Source of the DNA: Planctomycetota bacterium
GTDB taxonomy: Bacteria; Planctomycetota; Phycisphaerae; WQYP01
Length of the DNA stretch: 64,000 nucleotides
NCBI GenBank assembly: GCA_021805985.1
Contig: JAJZDN010000002.1
Coordinates: 62,001 to 126,000, forward strand
Direction: 5' to 3'
The position numbers and the translations under genes were made by a program. This document shows, piece after piece, positions 44,524 through 52,619 of this stretch. How positions within the stretch are numbered: position 1 is the first letter of the stretch; each line of letters starts with the position of its first letter. The notes under the pieces were generated by a model. That model had not been told where the DNA came from. It saw nothing but the letters and a program-made list of their open reading frames with translations, and ran no database searches.

Positions 44524-46055
44524 ACACTCATGTGGAAAAAGTCGGAATTGCTGAAGTTCCAAGTTTTGGGCCGTGCACGACCTCCGGTGGCACTACGTAC
44601 GAGCCGCGGCGTGATTGCAGCTTTGGCAACATGCTGCTATATGCCCAGGGTGATTGCGCCATTTCACTTGTGATGAACGGCATTTTTGGTTTTGCGATGC
44701 TGTTTTATACGAATGCCCTCGGGCTTAGTCCCGGGTTGGCCGGGCTGGCAATGTCACTATCGGTACTTTGGGAGGCGATTTCCGAACCGCTCATGGGGCA
44801 TATCAGCGACAACACACGCAGCCGCTGGGGACGGCGGCACCTTTATATGCTTCCCGGCGGTGTGCTGATGGCAGTCTGCTCCTTTCTGATTTGGGATGTG
44901 CCCCAACCGCTGCTGGGCCACGAGATGGCAATATTCTGGTATCTGATGGTGATGAATCTCGTCCTGCGTAGTGGTCTTACTCTTTTTTTTATTCCTTATG
45001 TGGCCTTGGGGTTTGAAATGACCCAGGACATTCAGGGACGATCGCGGCTGCAGGCCATCCGTCAGATTATGAACATGGCCGCCAATTTTTTTGGACCCGC
45101 CCTGGCCTGGGCCATATTTTTTCACCGTCAGGGCAGCACGCCCGGCACCGCCATTGCGGCCAACTACCTGCACATGGGGGCCGTGTTTGCCGCGGCCACG
45201 GTCGTTTTCGTGCTGGTTTGTATTATTTTCACGTATCGCTGGCATCAGGACACCAGAAATCTTGTTCGCGAATCCGCAGCCGGTGGGATGCGAAGTTTCT
45301 ACCGGGATATCAGCGGAATTGTCCGGGATATCGATGCGCGGTGGGTGTTTATTTTTGTCTTCGCCATCTGTACGGGCATGGTGATGGTCAGTTCACTGCA
45401 AATGTATACCTATGTCGATTTTATGAATTTTTCCGCCGATCAAAAGGGTATCGCCCAAGGGGGCACAATGATTGCCATGGCCTTGGGAGCATTGGTTTCT
45501 ATGCCACTGGCCCGCCGACTGGATAAAAAGGGAGCCGTGGTCGTCGGGGGCCTGGTCAGCATTTTGTCCAATCTGCTGTTGGCGACTTTTTTCCTTACCG
45601 GGTTGGTGCCCATGCACGCTGTCTGGAATATCGCTGGTGTGTCCGTGCCGCTGGCACTGATCCTGTTTGTACTGGGGCAGGCTGGTTATTGGTTTGGCAA
45701 TGGCATCATGCTGCCTCTTTCAGTTGCCATGATAGCCGATGTATCGGAAGTGCATAAATTGAAAACCGGCATCGCTAAGGATGGGGGGTATTCGTCTGTC
45801 TATAGCCTTGCGATGCGCATGGCCATTGCTTTAAGCATGTTTGTCGCCGGGTGGTGCCTGGTGTTCATTGGCTACAAGACTGCCCTGCACGGCCCAGCGC
45901 CGGTGCAGTCAAGCAGCACGATCTGGAACTTGGGTGCCCTGACATTTTTATCAGGATCCCTGCTGGCGGCTCTGGCATTGGTTGCTATCAAATACTACCG
46001 GGTTAATCGTGAAATGTTGCAGGCCCTTCGCGTAGCGGCGCCTGCTTTGACTTAA
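44520..46055 (+). CDS. GPH-type (MFS superfamily) sugar:cation symporter
   Basis: This is a 12-helix transporter of the glycoside-pentoside-hexuronide family. The loop PLMGHISDNTRSRWGRRHLYML carries the family signature (D-N-x-R-S-R-W-G-R-R), and AMIADVSEVHKLKTG is the later conserved motif. At 511 residues it is normal. It overlaps the GH106-like gene by four bases, so import of an oligosaccharide and its hydrolysis inside the cell are probably linked. Confidence 0.92.
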   Translation: MNTHVEKVGIAEVPSFGPCTTSGGTTYEPRRDCSFGNMLLYAQGDCAISLVMNGIFGFAMLFYTNALGLSPGLAGLAMSLSVLWEAISEPLMGHISDNTRSRWGRRHLYMLPGGVLMAVCSFLIWDVPQPLLGHEMAIFWYLMVMNLVLRSGLTLFFIPYVALGFEMTQDIQGRSRLQAIRQIMNMAANFFGPALAWAIFFHRQGSTPGTAIAANYLHMGAVFAAATVVFVLVCIIFTYRWHQDTRNLVRESAAGGMRSFYRDISGIVRDIDARWVFIFVFAICTGMVMVSSLQMYTYVDFMNFSADQKGIAQGGTMIAMALGALVSMPLARRLDKKGAVVVGGLVSILSNLLLATFFLTGLVPMHAVWNIAGVSVPLALILFVLGQAGYWFGNGIMLPLSVAMIADVSEVHKLKTGIAKDGGYSSVYSLAMRMAIALSMFVAGWCLVFIGYKTALHGPAPVQSSSTIWNLGALTFLSGSLLAALALVAIKYYRVNREMLQALRVAAPALT

Positions 46056-46094
46056 AATGAATTTGGATTTTCTTACAGGAGAAATCACGCGAAA

Positions 46095-47085
46095 ATGTCA
46101 ATTTTTCCGTTTAACCGGGGTTTGCGCGGCATGGTAATGTTGTGTGTTGTGACAGGAATGCTGGTCATGACAGCTTTTCCCGCATTAGCGCGGGCACAGA
46201 CACCGTTACAATTCATGCACCGCGCTAAATTAGGGCTTTTTGTGCATTATGTCTACGGCCTCACAGACGCCGCCCCCGGCAAGCCGCCACTAAAAAATCT
46301 TAAGCAGTTTGCCGCTGATCTTAACGTCAACGCCATGTGGTCATAAAATCTACGGGTATTGGGAAGATGACAACGGCGGGGGCACCAACGGCGTGGCCGT
46401 CCAAAAAATCATGGAGCGTTACCCGCCCGGTGCTGCAATCTGGCTCAATGGTTTTGGAAACCATCCGCCGGCCACTCTGGTGGGCGGGGAGTCTTGGGGT
46501 CTTTTAGATAATAATCCGTCGCCGCACATCTATAGAACCACTGCTGCGCAAACTGCAGTCGTTATATCAAACGGCTGGTGGGCCGAAGGCGGTAAAGTGA
46601 AATTTAATGCCCGGCAGCTATACCGTTATCTGGTATGCTCCGTTGCGACCAAGGGTCAACACAATGGCGGCGTGGCGTATACTACAGGTCTCTATTCCAA
46701 CAACCAATGGGAAACTGGAGTGCCGCAGGTAGCTCAAGCATTCGGGAATCTGGTACGGTCAAACGCTAAGGCAATTTTTAATACCCGCCCCAGCAAGGCG
46801 TACGTAAGCGGACAGGCTGCCGCAGCCAAACCCGCATGGGGAGTGGCGGTGGATAGCCGGCATCGCCACATCGTTTACCTGCATGTGCTCATGCCGCCCA
46901 GGGGTCAAACACTCAACATTGCCCGACCCGCAGATGGTGCTGTGTTTGCCAGCGCCAAGTTGCTTCATGGCGGCCCCATAGCTCTAGCCAAAACTGCCAG
47001 TGGCTATGCGATTACGCTTCCGACCGGCGTGCGATGGAGCCATCTTGACACGATTATCGCTCTAAAGGTTAAGCGAATGAATTGA
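46095..47085 (+). pseudogene. GH29-like gene disrupted by an internal deletion and frameshift
   Basis: The first part (46095-46346) encodes a signal peptide and LGLFVHYVYGLTDAAPGKPP through DLNVNAM, then a stop. A second frame, readable from about 46336, resumes at KIYGYWEDDNGGGTNGVAV and continues to the C-terminus at 47085. Both halves match the intact relative at 34945-36354, but about 120 codons between DLNV and GYW are missing and the frame shifts at the joint. The lost part includes most of the barrel, so no active enzyme is expected. It follows the transporter gene in the same direction and was probably part of that operon. Confidence 0.85.
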
Positions 47086-47168
47086 CGAAGCCTGCCGTGA
47101 ATTACAGGTCGCCGGCCCGCGCCGATCGATTCTGATGTTGCATGGGTTGTTTTAACGACTGGAATTCC

Positions 47169-48272
47169 TTATTCCAGCGGAAACAACTGATACCCCGTGC
47201 TGCGCCCGCCGGCTTGGTCCCGGAGCAGTATGCGCCGTTGCAATAGATCGCCGATATCGCGCAGGGCGGTGTCCTGGGAGCACCGGGTGAGCTTCGCCCA
47301 TTTTGATGTGGTGAGTCTTCCCTCAAATCCGTTGAGCAGCCGGTTGAGTACTTTGCGTTGACGTTCATTGAATGATTCGCCCGCATGACTTCTCCAGAAG
47401 CGGGCCTTGAACAACACCGCTTCAAGTGTGGATTCAGACGCACGCAGGGCACCTTGGAGGCTTAGCAGAAACCAGTGCATCCATGGGGTAATATCAAGCG
47501 ATCCCTTCTGGCAGCTTTCCAGTATGTCATAGTAGGACTTGCGCTGCTTTTGAATTTGTGCAGACATGCTGTAAAAGCGCTGCGGCGTATTTTCCGAGCG
47601 TGCCAGCATCATATCGGCGATGGCTCGGGCGATGCGCCCGTTACCATCTTCAAAGGGGTGGATGGTAACGAACCAGAAGTGCGCAATCGCAGCGGCCATC
47701 ACCGGATCGAGGTGCGGTGCACCCCGGCACCACTTTATAAAGCGGGCCATTTCCCGGGCAATCCGGTCATGGCCCGGTGCCTCGTAATGGATTGTTTCAC
47801 GCCCCATAGGGCCGGATACTACCTGCATGGGGCCGCTTTCAGGCGAGCGCCATGACCCAACGGTAATACGCCGCAGGCCGCTTCTGCCGGTCGGAAATAA
47901 TGCGCCGTGCCAGCCGAAAAGGCGTTCCCGCGTCAATGGCGCGGAAAAATTGCCGGTAGCATCCAGCACGATTTCAACAATGCCCTCTACATTGCGGTCA
48001 ATTTGCCCCAGCGCACCGATATCCAGACCCAGTCGCCCTGCAAGTGATGATCGTACCGATTGTGTGTCCAGCACCTGTCCTTCAATAGCACTGGTCTGTA
48101 AAACATCCTGCGCCAATGTTTCAAGGGTTGCTTCCTGACGCAATTGAAATCCGAGACATTCCATCCGCCCCAGTAAACGTCCCTGCAGGTGACGCACTTC
48201 CACCAGTAGCCCGGCAAGCTCGGATGTGTTCCATTGAAATTTCGGCCATTGTGGCTGCTGATAAATATACAT
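47169..48272 (-). CDS. Fic-family protein (probable AMPylase) with inhibitory helix
   Basis: The core motif HPFEDGNGRIAR begins at about residue 205 with the catalytic His first; it is the canonical AMP-transfer motif. Near residue 60, TSAIEG matches the inhibitory motif (S/T)xxxE(G/N) carried within the same chain, so it is a class II, self-inhibited Fic. The N-terminus YIYQQPQWPKFQWN is the DUF4172-type domain, and the C-terminus is a winged-helix-like segment (LTTSKWAKLTRCSQDTALRDIGDLLQRRILL). An ATG at 48272 with GGAG eight bases upstream is preferred over 48293 and the longer frame. A 3' remnant of a relative lies at 20367-20440. Confidence 0.93.
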   Translation of the reverse strand: MYIYQQPQWPKFQWNTSELAGLLVEVRHLQGRLLGRMECLGFQLRQEATLETLAQDVLQTSAIEGQVLDTQSVRSSLAGRLGLDIGALGQIDRNVEGIVEIVLDATGNFSAPLTRERLFGWHGALFPTGRSGLRRITVGSWRSPESGPMQVVSGPMGRETIHYEAPGHDRIAREMARFIKWCRGAPHLDPVMAAAIAHFWFVTIHPFEDGNGRIARAIADMMLARSENTPQRFYSMSAQIQKQRKSYYDILESCQKGSLDITPWMHWFLLSLQGALRASESTLEAVLFKARFWRSHAGESFNERQRKVLNRLLNGFEGRLTTSKWAKLTRCSQDTALRDIGDLLQRRILLRDQAGGRSTGYQLFPLE

Positions 48273-48299
48273 TGCGTATTCTCCGCAAGACATGCGGCG

Positions 48300-48328
48300 A
48301 TTATACGCGGTTTTCTCCGCAGCCGCAA
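48300..48328 (-). promoter_or_regulatory. Promoter of the fic gene
   Basis: On the minus strand a -35 box TTGCGG (48328-48323) is followed, after exactly 17 bp, by a perfect -10 box TATAAT (48305-48300). Transcription would start near 48293, about 20 bp before the chosen ATG at 48272. Confidence 0.75.
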
Positions 48329-48331
48329 GAA

Positions 48332-48358
48332 TAATCACCGCATTAATTGCGGTGATTA
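48332..48358. promoter_or_regulatory. Operator-like palindrome upstream of the fic promoter
   Basis: Perfect 10-bp arms TAATCACCGC (48332-48341) and GCGGTGATTA (48349-48358) flank a 7-bp AT spacer and end three bases before the -35 box. This is the position of a repressor or activator site; the binding protein is unknown. Confidence 0.55.
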
Positions 48359-48448
48359 AGGGGCCTATTCGCCGCATTCTCTGATTCCCCCTCACGGCAG
48401 CCAGATTTCCCGTCGTGTTGAGGTACGCCACCGTTGTCATTACTTGTA

Positions 48449-48678
48449 GAGCACCGGATGATTAATCCGGTGGTTGATCCAGTGCCGCCGGGGCGGACGG
48501 GGTTACGGGTTACAGGTTACGGGTTACAGAGGAGTTTAGGAGTTAGGAGTTAGAAGTTTCTGGAAGAGTCGCCGCTCTCCTATTCTGCCCGGCAACGGTA
48601 AACCTGCCCTGTAACCTGTCCCCCGTAACCCGTAACCTCGGCCCGCAGGACAACCACCGGGTTATCACCACGGTGCTC
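48449..48678. repeat. 230-bp non-coding element with long imperfect inverted repeats
   Basis: The two 27-bp ends (48449-48475 and 48652-48678) are inverted complements at about 20 of 27 positions, starting GAGCACCG and ending CGGTGCTC. Further in, a GGTTAC-rich block (48500-48529) is mirrored by a GTAACC-rich block (48609-48637), and short GGAGTTA direct repeats occupy the centre. The left end contains its own hairpin (CACCGGAT/ATCCGGTG). It looks like a MITE- or REP-like mobile or structural repeat. No transposase and no clear target duplication is visible. The rest of the gap from 48359 to 48856 holds no recognised gene. Confidence 0.6.
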
Positions 48679-48856
48679 TTTGACGCGATGTTCCGCTAAG
48701 AGGTCTAAAAATCACGCCGCTGCAACCCGGCGATTACTCGGACAGGCTCCTTGCGATTTTCCTGCATGGCAATCAGCTTTCGCAACGGCTAAAACGTATA
48801 CTACAAAGCGGCGTCACGTTTGGGGACGCGCTATAAATGGCTTAAGGATTGGAAAT

Positions 48857-50431
48857 ATGGCAACATCCCCAGCAGAGGCCGCGAACGCAACGGTCAATAT
48901 GATGCCCGAGGAAAAATCTACCCGGCACCGTCGGGCAGTTCTCCTTCTCGCGTTATATGTGGCCGCTCTGCTTGGCCCGCTGGCCTTGGCATCCGCCGGC
49001 GGCGTCGTGCCTGCCGGGCAGTTTATCAAACAGATTGCATTAGGATTAGGGCTGGCGGGGTTGATGATCATCGCCACGAGCTTCATTCTCGCCGCCCGAT
49101 ATTACTGGGTCACCGATCCTTTTGGCTTGGATGCAGTGATGCTGTTCCACCGCAGAATGGCCATCGTCGGCTTTTGTGCGATTCTTTTGCATTTTGCCCT
49201 GTTGTCCTATCTGAACTTGGGTCTGTTAACGCGGTTATGGCTGCCGTGGCATTTGCAACTCGGGCGAATCGCGATTCTCTTGCTGACAGCGCAGATCATA
49301 GTAAGCATTTATAGATCACAACTGCGTGTGGACTTTGAAAAATGGCGCCTCACGCATCGCCTTGTGGGGTTGGCGGTACTGGTGGTCGCCTTTACCCACG
49401 GTCTGCTGTCCAGCGGATTTTTCGCTCCGTGGCCACTGCGGCTGGCGGTGTTCATGGTGATTGCTGCGGCATTCTGGTCTCTGGTTTGGAGTCATATCAT
49501 TCAGCCGCGTCGTCTGAAGAGCTATCGGTATGTAGTTGAGTCGGTGGACAAGATCATCGCGGGTGTGTGGCAAATTAAATTAAAGCCGGGTGCAGGGGGG
49601 CAGTCTTTGCGCTATCGCCCGGGGCAATTTGCGTTTTTTCATTTCCACCGTTCGGGCCCTGATGCACCGGGAGAAGAACATGCCTGGACCATTGCCTCCA
49701 GCCCCAGCGAGCCGGATGGACTTATGCTGGCGATCAAAGAGCTTGGGGATTTCACGCGGACCATCGGCATAACCAAGCCGGGCGATGAGGTCACGGTGCA
49801 TGGGCCCTTTGGCCGCTTTTCCCATCGGCTCCACAAAGGAAACGATGAACTGGTTTTTATCGCCGGCGGCATCGGCATCACACCGTTTCGCAGTATGATC
49901 CGATGGCTGGTGGATCGGGCGGAAAATCGCAGGGTACTGCTGTTATATGCCAATAAATCCGCCGGCGAAATTCCTTTTTTTGAAGAACTGGCACGCTACA
50001 GTAATGACAGCGGCGGCCGTGTACGGGTGGTTCATGTTTTAAGCCGCGCGGAGGGTCAATGGCAGGGTGAAAAGGGTCGTATCGACATTGCGTTAATAAA
50101 AAAATACTGCAAGGATGATTTGCAAGGAAAAACATTCTGGATTTGCGGCCCCAGCGCGTTTACTGCCGGCATGATCCAGATGCTGCGTGAAGCCGGGGTC
50201 GCCGAGGCCAAGATTCACAACGAAGCCTTCTGCCTGCTCCACGCCCCCGTGCAGGCGGACGGCCGCGGCCGCCGCCTGAAAGCGATTACAGCCGCGATAT
50301 GCTGCGCCCTTCTGTTGATGGTCCTGTTATTCGCACTGATCCGCACAGATTTCCTGGCACCGCACGGCGACGCCAATCACAACTTCAGGCATGGACCGCA
50401 ACGCCACCATCTGAGGGTGGGGCCGCGGTGA
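48857..50431 (+). CDS. Ferric reductase-like flavocytochrome (FAD/NAD oxidoreductase)
   Basis: The N-terminal half has six or so membrane helices with heme-ligand histidines in a ferric-reductase-like domain (FHRRMAIVGFCAILLHFALL, RLTHRLVGLAVLVVAFTHGLL). The C-terminal half is an FNR-type reductase: FAD part RYRPGQFAFFHFH with HAWTIASSP in place of RxYSxxS, then nicotinamide-binding FIAGGIGITPFRSMI and TFWICGPSAFTAGMI. One more helix closes the chain. It moves electrons from NAD(P)H across the membrane, possibly to iron or oxygen. The open frame starts at 48680, but an AAGGA eight bases before the ATG at 48857 favours a protein of 524 residues. Confidence 0.88.
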   Translation: MATSPAEAANATVNMMPEEKSTRHRRAVLLLALYVAALLGPLALASAGGVVPAGQFIKQIALGLGLAGLMIIATSFILAARYYWVTDPFGLDAVMLFHRRMAIVGFCAILLHFALLSYLNLGLLTRLWLPWHLQLGRIAILLLTAQIIVSIYRSQLRVDFEKWRLTHRLVGLAVLVVAFTHGLLSSGFFAPWPLRLAVFMVIAAAFWSLVWSHIIQPRRLKSYRYVVESVDKIIAGVWQIKLKPGAGGQSLRYRPGQFAFFHFHRSGPDAPGEEHAWTIASSPSEPDGLMLAIKELGDFTRTIGITKPGDEVTVHGPFGRFSHRLHKGNDELVFIAGGIGITPFRSMIRWLVDRAENRRVLLLYANKSAGEIPFFEELARYSNDSGGRVRVVHVLSRAEGQWQGEKGRIDIALIKKYCKDDLQGKTFWICGPSAFTAGMIQMLREAGVAEAKIHNEAFCLLHAPVQADGRGRRLKAITAAICCALLLMVLLFALIRTDFLAPHGDANHNFRHGPQRHHLRVGPR

Positions 50432-50546
50432 AAGTGATTTCCAATTTGCCGTCCTCGGAGGCCGGTCCGAGGGATCCGCTTTGCGACAGAGGGAATTTTT
50501 TAACTATTTTATAAGTAGATATATATACTATGATATGTGTTATAGA

Positions 50547-51341
50547 TTACAGTGTAGCAGAAAGAATTTCCAGAATCAGGCCGTCATAGGCGACGCGTAC
50601 GTTGGGTGGCAGGTCGCGTTCGATGTCCGCATGGCGGGCATCGTGGGATAGATGCGTGAAATAGGCGCGTCGCGGTTTAAGATCATCAATGATTTGCAGA
50701 GCTTGCGAAAAGGAGAGATGCGTCGGGTGGGGCCGCGGGCGAAGGGCATCAATAATTAACGTATCCAGATTTTGCAGCATGGCCCGTGATGCGGCGGGAA
50801 TATCCGCACAGTCAGTGCAATAGGCGAAGTTTCCGATACGGAAGCCCAGCACGGAAACGCGTCCGTGCGGCAAGGCGATGGGCTGCCAGGTGACGCCGAA
50901 GATATCCAGTGGGCCGTCGATGATAATTGGCTCAAGCTCCGGGCGGTAAACGCCGGTTTCATTCTGGCGGATAAAGGCATAACTGAAAGCTTTTTGCAGT
51001 GTCCGCATTGTGGCATCTGCGGCGTAGACCGGCAACGGCGATCCCAGCAGCGTGTTGTAACGGCGGACATCATCAAGGCCGAAAATATGATCGGCGTGGC
51101 CATGGGTAAAAACCACCGCGTGAATCAAGTCCACATGGTTGGCAACCGCTTGAAGCCGCAGTTCTGGTGTGGTGTCCACCAGAACGGATTTATCGTTGTA
51201 GGAAACCAGAATGCTGCACCGCGTGCGTTGATCGCGTTTGTCCGTGCTGCTGCACACCGGGCAGTGGCAGCCGATCATGGGGACGCCGGCGGAGGTGCCG
51301 GAGCCGAGGATGATAATTCGCAATGCTGGCACTTTTTTCAT
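50547..51341 (-). CDS. MBL-fold metallohydrolase, PhnP-like
   Basis: The opening LGSGTSAGVPMIGCHCPVC is the signature of the PhnP group (cyclic phosphodiesterases of the metallo-beta-lactamase fold), with the CxCxxC cluster that binds a structural zinc. VVFTHGHADHIFGLDDVRRY holds the catalytic HxHxDH metal motif. Later ligands lie in YCTDCADIP and YFTHLSHDA. The substrate is unknown, and no phosphonate genes lie nearby. The ATG at 51341 is chosen because the conserved fold begins right after it; no good ribosome-binding site is seen there. Confidence 0.85.
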   Translation of the reverse strand: MKKVPALRIIILGSGTSAGVPMIGCHCPVCSSTDKRDQRTRCSILVSYNDKSVLVDTTPELRLQAVANHVDLIHAVVFTHGHADHIFGLDDVRRYNTLLGSPLPVYAADATMRTLQKAFSYAFIRQNETGVYRPELEPIIIDGPLDIFGVTWQPIALPHGRVSVLGFRIGNFAYCTDCADIPAASRAMLQNLDTLIIDALRPRPHPTHLSFSQALQIIDDLKPRRAYFTHLSHDARHADIERDLPPNVRVAYDGLILEILSATL

Positions 51342-51550
51342 GAATGTAAAGTACGCGGCTTCAATTTTTGAAGCAAGTTGGAAAATTGTGCCGATAATTT
51401 TTATGTCGCCACCGAAGTGGGTCCGTAACCTGCCGCTGCGCGCAGGAATTCGCACCATTTTGGCCCCGTTCAGGCACGCCGTCCCGTTGGCGGCGTTGCC
51501 CCGAACGGAAAAGCCAAAGGGGGACGTTAATTTTTAAGGAGCCGCGTTTA

Positions 51551-52060
51551 ATGAGTCTAGCGCCTTTCGAGATTATGAACTTTCTGATTGTGGAAGAGGA
51601 TGTCGGGCATTTAATGGCCTTGGTGGAAGCGTTCACGGAATCGCGGATTTATAATAAACTCGTCGGTTTGCCCACGGGTAAAGCGGCCTTGGAATATCTG
51701 GGGTCCGGGACACAGCATTGCGGGAAAATCGCCGCCGATGCTCTGGTTTTCAGCGATACTCTGACGGATATGCCGTGGCGGGAATTGGTGCGCGAAATCA
51801 GGGGCAACCCGCGGTTTGAACATTTGCGGCTGGTGCTGATGACCGAGCAATCGGTTAAAGATGTAGTCTCCAGTGAGATGGGCGCAGCGGTGGATTTGAT
51901 TTTGCCGCGGGAGATTCGCGCTCATGAGCTGTTGGCCAGTTTGTATAAAATTCCCGGCTTCTGGTGCAGCTTCGTGCGGCCAAACCCCACTCAAAGTGCC
52001 AAACCACCCATGCGCAGCTTTGCACCGCTGGTAAGCCACTTTGTCCCGGCATCGACGTAA
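51551..52060 (+). CDS. Degenerate response-regulator receiver protein
   Basis: The chain follows a receiver fold: an acidic start FLIVEEDVGHLMALVEAF, a possible phospho-acceptor region ALVFSDTLTDMPWREL, LRLVLMTEQ, and VDLILPREI where a conserved Lys-Pro is expected. The Lys is absent and the Asp loop is one residue short, so normal phosphorylation is doubtful. There is no output domain, only a Ser/Pro tail. An AAGGAG about ten bases before the ATG fixes the start. No kinase gene lies nearby. Confidence 0.6.
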   Translation: MSLAPFEIMNFLIVEEDVGHLMALVEAFTESRIYNKLVGLPTGKAALEYLGSGTQHCGKIAADALVFSDTLTDMPWRELVREIRGNPRFEHLRLVLMTEQSVKDVVSSEMGAAVDLILPREIRAHELLASLYKIPGFWCSFVRPNPTQSAKPPMRSFAPLVSHFVPAST

Positions 52061-52110
52061 GGGCACTGGAATTCCGGCACGCGGTATGCGAATCAGAATA
52101 GACGAAAAAA

Positions 52111-52183
52111 ACCGCCGATTTCGCGGATGACGCGGATAAACAAGGGGCTTCCGGCCTTCGAGGCCTTCATACGCATGTTACAC
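52111..52183. repeat. 73-bp dispersed intergenic repeat, copy 1
   Basis: This copy matches 59668-59740 in the same orientation with about nine mismatches. It begins with a nine-base periodic run (CGCGGAT units), continues with AAACAAGGGGC and an imperfect CCGGCCTT hairpin, and ends at TACAC. Both copies flank the PEP-CTERM pair. Confidence 0.7.
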
Positions 52184-52237
52184 AGCGCTGTTTCGGGAGT
52201 GGAACGGGGACGTGGTTGGGGAACGGACTGAAAAAAA

Positions 52238-52276
52238 ACCGCGGATTTCGCGGATTTCGCGGATAACGCGGATAAA
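52238..52276. repeat. Partial GCGGAT-type repeat
   Basis: Four GCGGAT units in a row, each followed by TTC, TTC, AACGC or AA, resemble the first third of the 73-bp repeat. It lacks the hairpin part, so it is a fragment or an expansion of the same family. Confidence 0.55.
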
Positions 52277-52619
52277 TACCGGGCTTCACAAAAATCTTAA
52301 ATTTGAAATCTGAAATCTCACAGTTCGCGATATTTAAGGCGTGAGAATAGAAAGTAGTTAGTAGACCGCAGGAGGGGCGTTCCCGTCTCGGCGACAGCCA
52401 CTCTTTTGTGCCAGCCTTATTTGCTCTACTTTCAACTCTCTCAATTCATCTGTTCTAATCAGGCCGCAGCCCAATTTTCTCGCAATCCCCGGTTCTTTCC
52501 CGTTATAGGGCCATCTTAAATTTATACGACGCACCATTGGAAAATGTTTGACGCTTTGCGAAATTGGATGTAGTCTACCTCTATCATTTATTGCCCATAA
52601 TTTTGAAGGGAGTTGAGCC

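Larger units (their letters stand above)
52061..52619. other. Intergenic region with GCGGAT-type repeats
   Basis: No gene is supported in this 559-bp gap. It contains one copy of the 73-bp repeat (52111-52183) and a related GCGGAT-rich run (52238-52276). Downstream is an AT-rich stretch with overlapping AAATCTGAAATC-like repeats near 52300. The promoter of the large PEP-CTERM gene should lie in the last 150 bp. Confidence 0.5.

Noticed and set aside
48500..48640. CRISPR-like or telomere-like repeat array
   Set aside because: The GGTTAC units are short, adjacent and mirrored; there are no unique spacers of constant length and no cas genes.
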